From UBA4874 sp002399435 (GTDB lineage: Bacteria; Bacillota; Clostridia; Caldicoprobacterales; DTU083), in the NCBI GenBank assembly GCA_036823195.1, contig DAISGI010000029.1, forward strand, positions 1 to 31,807: a stretch of 31,807 nt of DNA. Reading direction: 5' to 3'. The translations under genes and the position numbers were made by a program. Below are positions 16,702 through 24,924 of this stretch, one piece after another (the stretch's first letter is position 1; the number at the start of each line of letters is the position of its first letter). The notes beneath the pieces were generated by a model. It saw only the letters and a program-made list of their open reading frames with translations. It was not told the origin of the DNA and made no database searches.

Positions 16702-17175
16702 TCACATTCCATCGATCAATGCAACTGCCTGAGCGGCAATTCCCTCCTGCCGGCCTGGAAATCCCAGCCATTCTGTTGTCGTTGCCTTGATGTTGATACA
16801 CGCCGGATCGGCGTGCAGCACAGAAGAAATGTTTTCTTTCATCTTTGGAAGATAGGGTGCCATTTTCGGCCTCTGCGCGATGATCACGGCATCCAGATTT
16901 ACAATCCCAAATCCCTTTTCCCGGAGCAGTCCGGAAACCCGCTTCAGCAGCAGCAAGCTGGAGATATCACGGTAAGCCTCCTGACTGTCCGGAAAATGCT
17001 GCCCGATGTCCCCCAGTGCAGCCGCGCCCAGCATGGCATCCATTATGGCATGGACCAGGGCATCCGCATCCGAATGACCGAGCAGGCCCTTTTCCCATGG
17101 GATGTTCACCCCGCCCAGGATCAGCCGCCTGCCTTCCGCAAAGCGATGCACATCGTATCCGATTCCAACCCTCAA
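16702..17175 (-). CDS. ispF: 2-C-methyl-D-erythritol 2,4-cyclodiphosphate synthase (157 aa)
   Basis: Fifth enzyme of the MEP isoprenoid pathway; it converts the CDP-methylerythritol phosphate intermediate to the cyclic diphosphate with release of CMP. Metal ligands Asp8 and His10 (YDVHRF) and His42 (ALVHAIMDA) are present, together with LLGHSDADA, LGDIGQHFPDS, the KATTTEWLGFPGRQEGIAA segment and normal length. The start is a TTG at 17175 preceded by GGAGGGAG, and its bases overlap the ispD stop (TTGA), so the two are coupled. The enzyme is a cytoplasmic trimer in known cases. Confidence 0.96.
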   Translation of the reverse strand: MRVGIGYDVHRFAEGRRLILGGVNIPWEKGLLGHSDADALVHAIMDAMLGAAALGDIGQHFPDSQEAYRDISSLLLLKRVSGLLREKGFGIVNLDAVIIAQRPKMAPYLPKMKENISSVLHADPACINIKATTTEWLGFPGRQEGIAAQAVALIDGM

Positions 17176-17879
17176 CCTGTTCTCCCTCCGCTTTCGAGAT
17201 ACCTCTCCGCGATCTCCAGATCCTCCGGAGTGGTAATCTTGATATTGGTGTAGCCGCCTTCCACCAGCCGGACCGGATGACCGAGACGTTCCACCAGGGA
17301 ACTGTCATCCGTACCCAGATAATGATCTTCCTCCGCCTTTTCCTGTGCCTTCCGCAGCAGGGACAGCCGGAACGCCTGGGGCGTCTGCACCAGCCACAGC
17401 CGGCTGCGGTCCAGTGTATGTATGGAGAAGCCATCTCCGTCCGTTTCCTTGATGGTGTCCTTGACCGGCATTCCGGCAGCGGACGCCCCGTACTGCCTGG
17501 CAGCCGCAATGCATTTCTCGATTACCTCCACCGCAGTCAGTGGACGGACCCCGTCCTGAATCACGACAATTCCTTCGCCCGGTATGGCCCGGATTGCGTT
17601 TCGGACGGATTCCTGCCTCACCGCTCCGCCTTTTACGAAAGAGACGGCCTTTTTTACCGGATAACGGCTCAGTATTTCCTGTCGAATATATTCTTCCTCC
17701 ATCGTGACCACGATCAGCTCCTCCACGGATGGCGCCGCGTCAAAGGATAAAAGAGTATGGGCCAGAATCGGCCGGCCGCACAGCTTCCGATACTGCTTTG
17801 GTACCGGCCCGCCGATCCTGCGGCCCTTTCCTGCTGCCAGCAGGACCGCATATACCCGTTGTATTCCTGAACTTTTCAT
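17172..17879 (-). CDS. ispD: 2-C-methyl-D-erythritol 4-phosphate cytidylyltransferase (235 aa)
   Basis: Third enzyme of the MEP pathway: CTP + methylerythritol 4-phosphate to CDP-methylerythritol. The nucleotide-binding signature LLAAGKGRRIGGPVPKQYRK (about 13-32) is intact, as are the KGGAVRQESVRNA segment, the DTIKETDGDGF region, LWLVQTPQAF, the TDDSSLVERLG segment and the C-terminal IKITTPEDLEIAE. The segment usually read as VHDxARP is IQDGVRP here, a modest deviation. The ATG at 17879 has an AGGGAGAGGG region upstream and follows yacL by 21 bases. It overlaps ispF by four bases. Confidence 0.95.
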   Translation of the reverse strand: MKSSGIQRVYAVLLAAGKGRRIGGPVPKQYRKLCGRPILAHTLLSFDAAPSVEELIVVTMEEEYIRQEILSRYPVKKAVSFVKGGAVRQESVRNAIRAIPGEGIVVIQDGVRPLTAVEVIEKCIAAARQYGASAAGMPVKDTIKETDGDGFSIHTLDRSRLWLVQTPQAFRLSLLRKAQEKAEEDHYLGTDDSSLVERLGHPVRLVEGGYTNIKITTPEDLEIAERYLESGGRTG

Positions 17880-17900
17880 CCCAGAACCCTCTCCCTGAAA

Positions 17901-19010
17901 TCAGGAAACGTTTTTTTCGGCATCCTTCGGCCGGGCAAAGATCATTCTGCCGGCAGCCGTCTGCAAAACGCTGGTCACCAAAACGCCTATGGTTTTCCCG
18001 ACATGCTTTTTGCCGCCGTCCACCACGATCATCGTCCCGTCGTCCAGGTAAGCGATCCCCTGACCGGTCTCCTTGCCGTCCTTGATGACCTGTACCACCA
18101 TTTCCTCACCTGGCAGCACTACCGGCTTTACAGCATTGGCCAGTTCATTGATGTTGAGCACGGGAACGCCCTGAAACTCCGCCACCTTGTTCAGATTGTA
18201 GTCGTTGGTCAGGACTTTGCCCTTCAGCAGCTGTCCCAGTTTCAAAAGCTTGGCGTCCACCTCCGCAACATCCGTGAAATCCCCTTCGTAGATTTCCACA
18301 CCAATCTCCAGTTCCTTCTGGATCCGATTCAGAATATCCAGCCCCCGCCGGCCCCGGTTGCGCTTCAGGGCATCGGAGGAATCCGCAATATGCCGGAGCT
18401 CCTGCAGCACAAAGGACGGTATCACCAGCGGTCCCTCAACAAAGCCGGTCTGGCAGATGTCAAAGATGCGTCCATCGATAATCACGCTGGTATCCAGGAT
18501 CTTGGGAACGCCCGTCTTTTCACCGGAAGTCTTCTCTTTGGAAACTTTTTCCTTTGAAATCTTCCGGAAAAGTGCCAGACTGCTCAATTCCTCCCGCCTT
18601 TTGGTTGCAATGTTGATGCCCAGGTAAGTAAATAAAATATAGATCGCAACGGAAAGAACCATCGACAGCCAGGGAATCTTCAAACGGTTGATGGGCTCCG
18701 TAATCAAATACGCAATAATCAGCCCGACGATCAGACCAATGGCGCCAAACAGAATGTCCGGTGTGGGCACATCCGAAAACTTACTCTCAACCCACCTCAA
18801 AAAAGCAATCGAGTGCTTTATAATACGGGATGACAGTAAGAATAAAATAATTGCGAACGCAAGACCAAAAATCGAAAAAAGAACCGTGTCCTGATACTGG
18901 GGAAGCAGTACAATGTGAAAATGATTCAAAACCGAACGGACCGGAAATGCAATCCAGATCCCCAGGGCAAGACCAAGCAAAGAGAGTAAAAATTGCATAG
19001 CTCTCCTCAT
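17901..19010 (-). CDS. yacL: YacL-type membrane PIN/TRAM domain protein (369 aa)
   Basis: Four N-terminal membrane spans (about 7-25, 42-62, 87-106, 114-136) are followed by a basic linker, a PIN ribonuclease-like domain beginning KILDTSVIIDGRIFDI (about 168) with acidic residues also in FVLQELRHIADSSD and LTNDYNLNKVAEFQG, and a C-terminal TRAM domain (about 290-350, GEEMVVQVIKDGKETGQGIAYLDDG split by its strands). The PIN fold suggests RNA cleavage at the membrane, but no substrate is known with certainty. The ATG at 19010 follows an excellent AGGAGGTGAT site. Its position before ispD-ispF is conserved in Firmicutes. The linker has a short KEKxSxEKT repeat. Confidence 0.92.
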   Translation of the reverse strand: MRRAMQFLLSLLGLALGIWIAFPVRSVLNHFHIVLLPQYQDTVLFSIFGLAFAIILFLLSSRIIKHSIAFLRWVESKFSDVPTPDILFGAIGLIVGLIIAYLITEPINRLKIPWLSMVLSVAIYILFTYLGINIATKRREELSSLALFRKISKEKVSKEKTSGEKTGVPKILDTSVIIDGRIFDICQTGFVEGPLVIPSFVLQELRHIADSSDALKRNRGRRGLDILNRIQKELEIGVEIYEGDFTDVAEVDAKLLKLGQLLKGKVLTNDYNLNKVAEFQGVPVLNINELANAVKPVVLPGEEMVVQVIKDGKETGQGIAYLDDGTMIVVDGGKKHVGKTIGVLVTSVLQTAAGRMIFARPKDAEKNVS

Positions 19011-19039
19011 TTTATCACCTCCTATTGTTTATTATAACT

Positions 19040-19048
19040 ATTATACCA
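19040..19048 (-). promoter_or_regulatory. Extended -10 promoter of yacL-ispD-ispF
   Basis: The minus strand has TGGTATAAT (19048-19040), an extended -10 element, just after the carD terminator and about 30 bases before the yacL start. I see no good -35 hexamer. Confidence 0.4.
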
Positions 19049-19076
19049 AAATTTTATAAGGGAGGATGGGGAAAAG

Positions 19077-19105
19077 AAAAAAATACAGCGCCTGTCAGAC
19101 GCTGT
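19077..19105 (-). terminator. Terminator of carD
   Basis: Minus strand ACAGCGTC pairs with GGCGCTGT (8 bp with one G-U) across a 5-base loop and is followed by ATTTTTTT. The carD stop codon lies within the hairpin. Confidence 0.8.
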
Positions 19106-19586
19106 CCTGTTTCAATGTGATTTTATCGATCATGGATGCGATGTCTTCTTCTTTCTGCGAAGTGGACAAAACAATTTCACTGATAAGAATCTGTCTTGCA
19201 GTATTCAGCATTTTCCTTTCCGCCGTGGACAATCCCTTGTCCCGCTCCCGAATCATCAGATCCCGTACCACACCAGCGACCTCATATATGTCACCGCTCT
19301 TTATCTTTTCCAGATTCATCCGATATCTCTTGTTCCAGTTGTCCGGAAGAGAGGAGCTGTGTTTGCCAAGGACCTTTACCACCTTGCCGACTTCACCGCC
19401 GGATATGATTTCCCGGATCCCGACCTCCTCCACGCTCTTTGTCGGAATCATGACCTTCATGCTGCCAATGGGAAAATGGAGTATATAATAGGGCTGCTTC
19501 TCACCAAGGATTTCCTTTGTCTCTATCCCTTCAATGATACCTGCGCCATGCATGGGATAGACCACTTTATCTCCGATCTCAAACAC
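19095..19586 (-). CDS. carD: CarD/CdnL-type transcription regulator (163 aa)
   Basis: Small RNA-polymerase-binding protein that stabilises the open complex at promoters, mainly known from rRNA and housekeeping promoters. The N-terminal Tudor-like RNAP-interaction domain is evident (FEIGDKVVYPMHGAGIIEGI), followed by YYILHFPIGSMKVMIPT and a helical C-terminal DNA-binding part with NWNKRYRMNLEKIKSGD and LSTAERKMLNTARQILISEI. I place the start at the GTG at 19586, 9 bases after GGAGG; an upstream ATG at 19700 would run through the promoter. The length is usual for the family. It has its own nearly perfect promoter and its own terminator and so is a single-gene unit. Confidence 0.92.
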   Translation of the reverse strand: MFEIGDKVVYPMHGAGIIEGIETKEILGEKQPYYILHFPIGSMKVMIPTKSVEEVGIREIISGGEVGKVVKVLGKHSSSLPDNWNKRYRMNLEKIKSGDIYEVAGVVRDLMIRERDKGLSTAERKMLNTARQILISEIVLSTSQKEEDIASMIDKITLKQDSV

Positions 19587-19631
19587 TTGATGATGCCTCC
19601 TTTCGCTCTGCTTCTTACAAACATTATTTAC

Positions 19632-19660
19632 ATTATAGCACAAGCCAACCGAATTGTCAA
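19632..19660 (-). promoter_or_regulatory. Consensus promoter of carD
   Basis: Minus strand TTGACA (19660-19655), 17-base spacer, TATAAT (19637-19632): identical to the sigma-A consensus with optimal spacing. Confidence 0.8.
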
Positions 19661-19791
19661 AAACAGTTATTCTAACACATGATATTGTTGAAGTCAACAC
19701 GAAATCTGTGAGTTTTATCGGAATTATTCATATCTCAATATCTCATATCTCTGATTCTGAGAGATCCGGGTATCATGTGAAGAATTTTGAA

Positions 19792-21159
19792 CTACCGGCC
19801 CATGACCATATTCAGGGCGTCGTTCAGAGTGGGCGCACCCAGAAGGGAAAATCCCGGTTCCGTATGAACCTTCTCTGCGCTGACCGGAACAATGGCCCTG
19901 CGAAAGCCCATCCTGCGGGATTCGCGGATTCGCTGTTCCATATGGGACACAGCGCGGACCTCCCCAGCCAGTCCAACCTCTCCGATGATCACCGTATAGG
20001 GATTGACCGGACAGTCCCGAAAACTGGAAGCCAGTGCCACAGCCAGCCCCAGGTCCACCGCAGGCTCGTCGATCTTTACCCCTCCGGCTACCTTGACAAA
20101 AGCGTCGCTGCCGCCCAAGAGCAGGCCGGCCCGCTTTTCCAGCACAGCCAGGAGCAGCTGCAGGCGGTTCAGATCGATTCCGTTGGTGGTCCGGCGGGCA
20201 TTCTGATAGCTGGAGGATCCAACCAGCGCCTGTACCTCCACCAAAATCGGACGTGTCCCTTCCATCACCGGCACAACCACCGTCCCGCTGGCGTTCACCG
20301 GCCGCTCGGACAGGAACAGCTCCGACGCATTGGGAATGTCCTTCAGCCCGGCATCGCCAATCTCATAAACCCCGATCTCCAGCGATCCAAAACGATTCTT
20401 CACCGCATGAAGAATACGGTATTGCGTATATCGTTCCCCTTCAAAATACAATACGGTGTCCACCATATGCTCCAGCACCCTGGGGCCTGCAATGGCGCCT
20501 TCCTTTGTCACATGCCCGGCAGTAAAAACCGCTGTCCCGGTGTTCTTTGCCATACGCAGCAGCTGAGCAGCACTTTCCCGCACCTGTACCACACTTCCCG
20601 GTGCAGATGGAATATCCGGCTTGTAAACGGTCTGTATGGAGTCGACGATGAGGACCACCGGCTTCACGTTTTTCATATGCTCTTCAATGATCTGCATATC
20701 GGCTTCCGCCACCACAAAAAAGTCGTCCGCCATGGCTCCCAGCCGCTCTGCCCGCAGGCGCACCTGCTGTGGACTTTCCTCTGCGCTGATGTACAGGACG
20801 GGGCCGCGGTCCTCCGCAACCCGGCAAGCCAGATGGGTCAGCAGCGTACTTTTGCCGATCCCCGGATCTCCTCCCACCAGCACAAAGGATCCCGGTACAA
20901 TACCACCTCCCAGCACCCGGTCCAGCTCCATGGAGCCGCTGGAAAAACGGGGCGTTTCCGAAAAGCTGACCTGATTCACCGACATGGGCCGGGCCGGATC
21001 TCCGCTGCCCACTCCCAGTCCCCTGACAGGCTCCTCCTTTTTCACGACTTCTTCCACGATGGTATTCCATTCCCCGCAGCTGCTGCAGAATCCCGCCCAT
21101 TTATAATAATGCTGGCCGCAGGACTGGCAGACCCAGATGGTATTTTTCTTCTTTGACAT
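19792..21159 (-). CDS. radA: DNA repair protein RadA (455 aa)
   Basis: RecA-related, zinc-finger-containing helicase acting in recombination intermediates. Zinc ligands Cys11, Cys14, Cys25 and Cys28 (WVCQSCGQHYYKWAGFCSSCG in outline), Walker A GGDPGIGKS at 96-104, Walker B LIVDSIQT near 171, the RadA-specific KNRFG at 254-258, and a C-terminal Lon-like domain (VKVAGGVKIDEPAVDLGLAVALASS in outline) are all visible. The segment usually read as 'FLVGHVTKEG' is VFTAGHVTKEG here. The length is typical. It has a probable promoter, and a strong terminator separates it from clpC. disA, the usual next gene, is missing downstream. Confidence 0.96.
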   Translation of the reverse strand: MSKKKNTIWVCQSCGQHYYKWAGFCSSCGEWNTIVEEVVKKEEPVRGLGVGSGDPARPMSVNQVSFSETPRFSSGSMELDRVLGGGIVPGSFVLVGGDPGIGKSTLLTHLACRVAEDRGPVLYISAEESPQQVRLRAERLGAMADDFFVVAEADMQIIEEHMKNVKPVVLIVDSIQTVYKPDIPSAPGSVVQVRESAAQLLRMAKNTGTAVFTAGHVTKEGAIAGPRVLEHMVDTVLYFEGERYTQYRILHAVKNRFGSLEIGVYEIGDAGLKDIPNASELFLSERPVNASGTVVVPVMEGTRPILVEVQALVGSSSYQNARRTTNGIDLNRLQLLLAVLEKRAGLLLGGSDAFVKVAGGVKIDEPAVDLGLAVALASSFRDCPVNPYTVIIGEVGLAGEVRAVSHMEQRIRESRRMGFRRAIVPVSAEKVHTEPGFSLLGAPTLNDALNMVMGR

Positions 21160-21221
21160 CTTTTCCCTCTTCCACGTTTTCTCCCATGTATTGCAAATAC
21201 AAATCCGGTACCTGGTATCAT

Positions 21222-21249
21222 TCTATAAAGAATGGGGAAAATCCTGCAA
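21222..21249 (-). promoter_or_regulatory. Probable promoter of radA
   Basis: Minus strand TTGCAG (21249-21244), 16-base spacer, TATAGA (21227-21222). It lies between the clpC terminator and the radA start, about 60 bases upstream of the ATG. Confidence 0.4.
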
Positions 21250-21334
21250 AAGTCCTTCACGCACAAGTCCTCCACTTCAAGGAAGTCCGTGGGAATATGC
21301 GGAAATCTGTCTTTAAGCCTATCCGTTTCTCCAT

Positions 21335-21372
21335 AAAAAAAAGCCGGGTACAGCATTTATACTGTACCCGGC
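21335..21372 (-). terminator. Terminator of the ctsR-mcsA-mcsB-clpC operon
   Basis: A perfect 11-bp stem, GCCGGGTACAG (21343-21353) with CTGTACCCGGC (21362-21372), an 8-base loop, and eight Ts on the minus strand. It lies 23 bases after the clpC stop. Confidence 0.92.
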
Positions 21373-21394
21373 CCGGTCACCCGGGAAAGGGGGG

Positions 21395-23863
21395 TCATTT
21401 CCCTGTCATGACCTTATCCGGCTCTTTCGGCTGCAGGCCGTGGAAACTCAGCTTGCCGTCCTTCATGCCAACCTGTATCTTCTCGCCGACCTTTACGTTC
21501 CCCGCCAGGATCTCCTCGGAAAGATTGTCTTCCACCATCCTCTGGATCACCCTGCGCAGCGGCCGGGCGCCGTAGGTTGGATCAAAGCCTTCCTTTGCCA
21601 TATGGTCCTGGGCTTCCTGCGTCACCTCCAGGAAGATGTTCCTCTTGGCCAGTCTCCTGGAAACATCGGCCAGCATCAGTTTGACGATCTTTTTCAGATC
21701 GCTTTCCTCCAGCGCATGGAACACTATGGTTTCGTCAATCCGGTTCAGAAACTCCGGCCGGAAGGTCTTTTTCAGCTCTCCCATGATGTTGTCCTTCATC
21801 TTTTCATATTCGGACGCAGCCATATTATCTGTGGCAGTAAACCCGATGGTGCTCTGCTTGCGGATGGTATGCGCGCCGACATTGGACGTCATGACCACCA
21901 CCGTATTTCGGAAATCCACCGTCCGCCCCTTGGAGTCCGTCAATCGCCCGTCCTCCAGGATCTGCAGCAAAATGTTGAACACATCGGGATGGGCCTTTTC
22001 GATTTCATCCAGCAGCACAACGGAGTAAGGCTTTCTGCGGACCTTTTCCGTCAGCTGTCCGCCTTCCTCATAGCCCACATATCCCGGAGGAGAGCCGACC
22101 AGCCGGGAGACACTGTAGCGCTCCATGTATTCGGACATATCAATCCGGATCATGGCATCTTCTTCACCGAACAACGCTTCTGCAAGGGCTTTGCACAATT
22201 CCGTCTTGCCTACCCCTGTGGGTCCCAGAAAGATAAAGGAACCAATGGGGCGTCTGGGATCCTTCAGTCCGGCTCTTGCCCGCCGGATTGCCCGGGACAC
22301 AGCCTTTACCGCCTCTTCCTGCCCGATAACGCGCTTGTGCAGGATGCTCTCCATATTGAGCAGCCGCTCCTTTTCATTTTCCGTCAGCTTCCTGACCGGA
22401 ATCCCGGTCCAGCTTGCCACGATCTGAGCCACTTCCTCCTCTCCCACCGTTTCCCTGTTCGTGGTGGACTCCCGGGTCAGGCTGTTCTTCATTTCCTCGA
22501 TTTTATCCTTGACCTTCTGTTCCTCGTCCCGGATCCGGGCTGCCTTTTCATAGTTCTGATTCATGACAGCCTCTTCCTTTTCCTTCATCAGGTCTTCCTT
22601 TTTCGTTTCCAGATCCTTCAGGTCCGGCGGAGCGGTAAAGCTTTGCAGCCGCACCCGGGAAGCCGCTTCATCAATCAGATCGATGGCCTTGTCCGGCAGG
22701 AAGCGGTCGGTGATATAGCGGCCCGACAGATCGACGGCCGCCTTCAGGGCTTCGTCCGTAATCCGGACCTTGTGATGCGCCTCGTATTTGTCCCTCAGTC
22801 CGAACAGGATCTGCACTGCCTCATCCCTGGAAGGCTCTTCCACCATGACCGGCTGGAACCGACGCTCCAGGGCAGGATCCTTTTCCACATTCTTATGGTA
22901 TTCCTCTATCGTGGTGGCGCCAATGGCCTGGATCTCTCCTCGGGCCAGAGCGGGCTTCAGGATATTGGAAGCATCGATGGCGCCTTCCGCGGCGCCCGCA
23001 CCGATAATGGTATGCATTTCATCGATAAACAGGATCACGTCTCCCGCTTTCCGGATTTCCGCCATGATGTTCTTCAGCCGTTCCTCAAACTCTCCGCGGT
23101 ATTTTGCACCGGCCACCATGCCGGCCATGTCCAGGGTAACAATCCGCTTCCCTTTCAGCAGGCCGGGGATATTGCCTTCCTGGATTTTCTGCGCCAGGCC
23201 CTCCGCAACGGCCGTTTTGCCGACCCCGGCTTCCCCGATCAGAACCGGGTTGTTCTTGGTCCGGCGGCACAGGATCTGCATGACCCGCTGGATTTCCTTA
23301 TCCCTTCCAATGACCGGGTCCAGCTTGCCTTCTTCTGCCATATCCGTTAAATCCCGGCCGTACTGATCCAGTGTGGGAGTATCCGTTTTCTTCTTCCCGG
23401 AGGACTGATGGGCTTCCATGCCCTCTTCCTTCAGCATTTTTATAATCTGCTCCCGGGCATACCCGAGATCCACTCCGCACTCCATGAGGATCCGGGCGGC
23501 GACTCCTTCCCCTTCCCGGATCAGGGCCAGCAGCAAATGCTCGGTGCCCACATAGTTGTGTCCGAGATTTCTCGCTTCGTAAAAGCTGAGCTCCATGACC
23601 CGCTTGGTTCTCGGCGTATAGCCAAACCCTTCTGTAAAGTTATAATTTCCCTTGCCAACCAGGCTTTCCACCTGATTTCTTACGGTATCGACATCCACAC
23701 CCAGCTCCTTCAGTACCCGGGCAGCTGCGCCTTCGCCTTCCCTCAGAAGTCCGAGAAGCAGGTGCTCCGTTCCTACATAATTATGTCCCAGATTCCTTGC
23801 CTCTTCCTGGGCGTAGATCAGGGCACGCTGGGCTCTTTCTGTAAATCGGCCGAAAAAAGCCAT
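21395..23863 (-). CDS. clpC: AAA+ unfoldase ClpC (822 aa)
   Basis: Hsp100 chaperone that unfolds proteins for ClpP; with McsB it degrades arginine-phosphorylated and misfolded proteins. Two Clp N-terminal repeats (about 3-75 and 80-145, each with ARNLGHNYVGTEHLLL), first AAA+ module with Walker A GEAGVGKT at 210-217 and Walker B ILFIDEMHT, UVR/middle coiled coil (about 418-460), and second module with Walker A GPTGVGKT at 547-554 and Walker B VVLLDEIEKAHPDV. The ClpP-contact loop would lie near 660-690. The ATG at 23863 follows AGGAGG with good spacing, 11 bases after mcsB. Last gene of the CtsR-controlled operon, closed by a strong terminator. Confidence 0.97.
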   Translation of the reverse strand: MAFFGRFTERAQRALIYAQEEARNLGHNYVGTEHLLLGLLREGEGAAARVLKELGVDVDTVRNQVESLVGKGNYNFTEGFGYTPRTKRVMELSFYEARNLGHNYVGTEHLLLALIREGEGVAARILMECGVDLGYAREQIIKMLKEEGMEAHQSSGKKKTDTPTLDQYGRDLTDMAEEGKLDPVIGRDKEIQRVMQILCRRTKNNPVLIGEAGVGKTAVAEGLAQKIQEGNIPGLLKGKRIVTLDMAGMVAGAKYRGEFEERLKNIMAEIRKAGDVILFIDEMHTIIGAGAAEGAIDASNILKPALARGEIQAIGATTIEEYHKNVEKDPALERRFQPVMVEEPSRDEAVQILFGLRDKYEAHHKVRITDEALKAAVDLSGRYITDRFLPDKAIDLIDEAASRVRLQSFTAPPDLKDLETKKEDLMKEKEEAVMNQNYEKAARIRDEEQKVKDKIEEMKNSLTRESTTNRETVGEEEVAQIVASWTGIPVRKLTENEKERLLNMESILHKRVIGQEEAVKAVSRAIRRARAGLKDPRRPIGSFIFLGPTGVGKTELCKALAEALFGEEDAMIRIDMSEYMERYSVSRLVGSPPGYVGYEEGGQLTEKVRRKPYSVVLLDEIEKAHPDVFNILLQILEDGRLTDSKGRTVDFRNTVVVMTSNVGAHTIRKQSTIGFTATDNMAASEYEKMKDNIMGELKKTFRPEFLNRIDETIVFHALEESDLKKIVKLMLADVSRRLAKRNIFLEVTQEAQDHMAKEGFDPTYGARPLRRVIQRMVEDNLSEEILAGNVKVGEKIQVGMKDGKLSFHGLQPKEPDKVMTGK

Positions 23864-23874
23864 ATGACAACCTC

Positions 23875-24924
23875 CTAACTGTTAGTCTCTTTATTTATTA
23901 TCTCTTTCATTGCTTTCCTTATGAGATCCGCCCGCACAATGTTGACTTCCATCTCATCCAGCTGTCTGCCGGCTTTCTTCCGGACACCGGCCGGCTGGCC
24001 CTCCGTCATGAGAGTGTCCAGGACTTCCGTATTGATATTGGGAAGAATCCCCATACTGATGCCCATCCGCACCTGGGAAATCAGCGTCATGAACTCCTTG
24101 AGCTCCAGCACCCTGGCATGGCACAGGATACCAAAGGAACGCCAGATGGCATCCCTGAACTGAATCCCGTTAAACTTCAGAAGGGCCTTTCTTGCCATTC
24201 GCTCATTCTCCACAATCTGACGGCAGGCAACAGTCAGATTATTAATAATATCCTCCTCCGAGGATCCCAATGTGATCTGGTTGGAGATCTGATAAATGTT
24301 TCCAAGGGCCTCGGTGCCTTCCCCATAAATGCCCCGTGCCGTCAATCCGATCTTGGATATGGCCTGCAGGATGGCATTCATCTGGTTGTTGGCCGTCAGC
24401 GCCGGCAGATGCAGCATGACCGACGCCCTCAGGCCGGTACCCACATTGGTGGGACAGCTGGTCAGATAACCCAGATCCTTGTCATAGGCATAATCGACTT
24501 CCTCTTCTATGACATCATCCACATGATTCAGCGTTTCCCATGCCTGATTCATCTGGAAGCCGGGAAGGATGCACTGCATCCGGATATGATCTTCCTCATT
24601 CACCATGACCGTGACCTTTTCCGAAGAATCCAGGGCCAAAGCCGATATCTCAGGGCTTTTCATCAGATCCGGGCTCGCCAGATGCTTTTCCACCAATATC
24701 TGCTGTTCCAAGGCCGGTACATCCTTTATATAGAAAAACGAAAAATCCGAGTCCAGATCCGATTTCCCATCCTGGATGCTCTTCCTGACTTTTTCAGCGA
24801 TTTCCTTCGCCTGCTTTTCCGGAAGGATCCCCGGGAAAGGATATTTTGCCACATTCCTTGCCAAACGGGTTCGGCTGCTCAGCACAACATCCCTGGCCGG
24901 TCCCTTTTCATTGATCCAGCTCAT
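23875..24924 (-). CDS. mcsB: Protein-arginine kinase McsB (349 aa)
   Basis: Phosphorylates arginine residues of substrate proteins, including CtsR, marking them for ClpCP. The phosphagen-kinase fold is recognised by LSSRTRLARNVAKYPFP near 16-32, the nucleotide-site region SCPTNVGTGLRASVMLHLP, IYGEGTEALGNIYQISNQ, and the C-terminal pArg-binding region near ARVLELKEF and the RADLIRKAM end. The length is normal. The start ATG overlaps the mcsA stop as ATGA, so the activator and the kinase are translated together. Confidence 0.96.
   Translation of the reverse strand: MSWINEKGPARDVVLSSRTRLARNVAKYPFPGILPEKQAKEIAEKVRKSIQDGKSDLDSDFSFFYIKDVPALEQQILVEKHLASPDLMKSPEISALALDSSEKVTVMVNEEDHIRMQCILPGFQMNQAWETLNHVDDVIEEEVDYAYDKDLGYLTSCPTNVGTGLRASVMLHLPALTANNQMNAILQAISKIGLTARGIYGEGTEALGNIYQISNQITLGSSEEDIINNLTVACRQIVENERMARKALLKFNGIQFRDAIWRSFGILCHARVLELKEFMTLISQVRMGISMGILPNINTEVLDTLMTEGQPAGVRKKAGRQLDEMEVNIVRADLIRKAMKEIINKETNS

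Noticed and set aside
19654..21156. 500-codon open frame on the plus strand opposite radA
   Set aside because: Antisense shadow. It starts in the carD promoter region and its His/Gln/Pro-rich product has no family features.
21440..23350. 636-codon open frame on the plus strand opposite clpC
   Set aside because: Antisense shadow of a well-conserved gene; no ribosome binding site or recognisable protein features.
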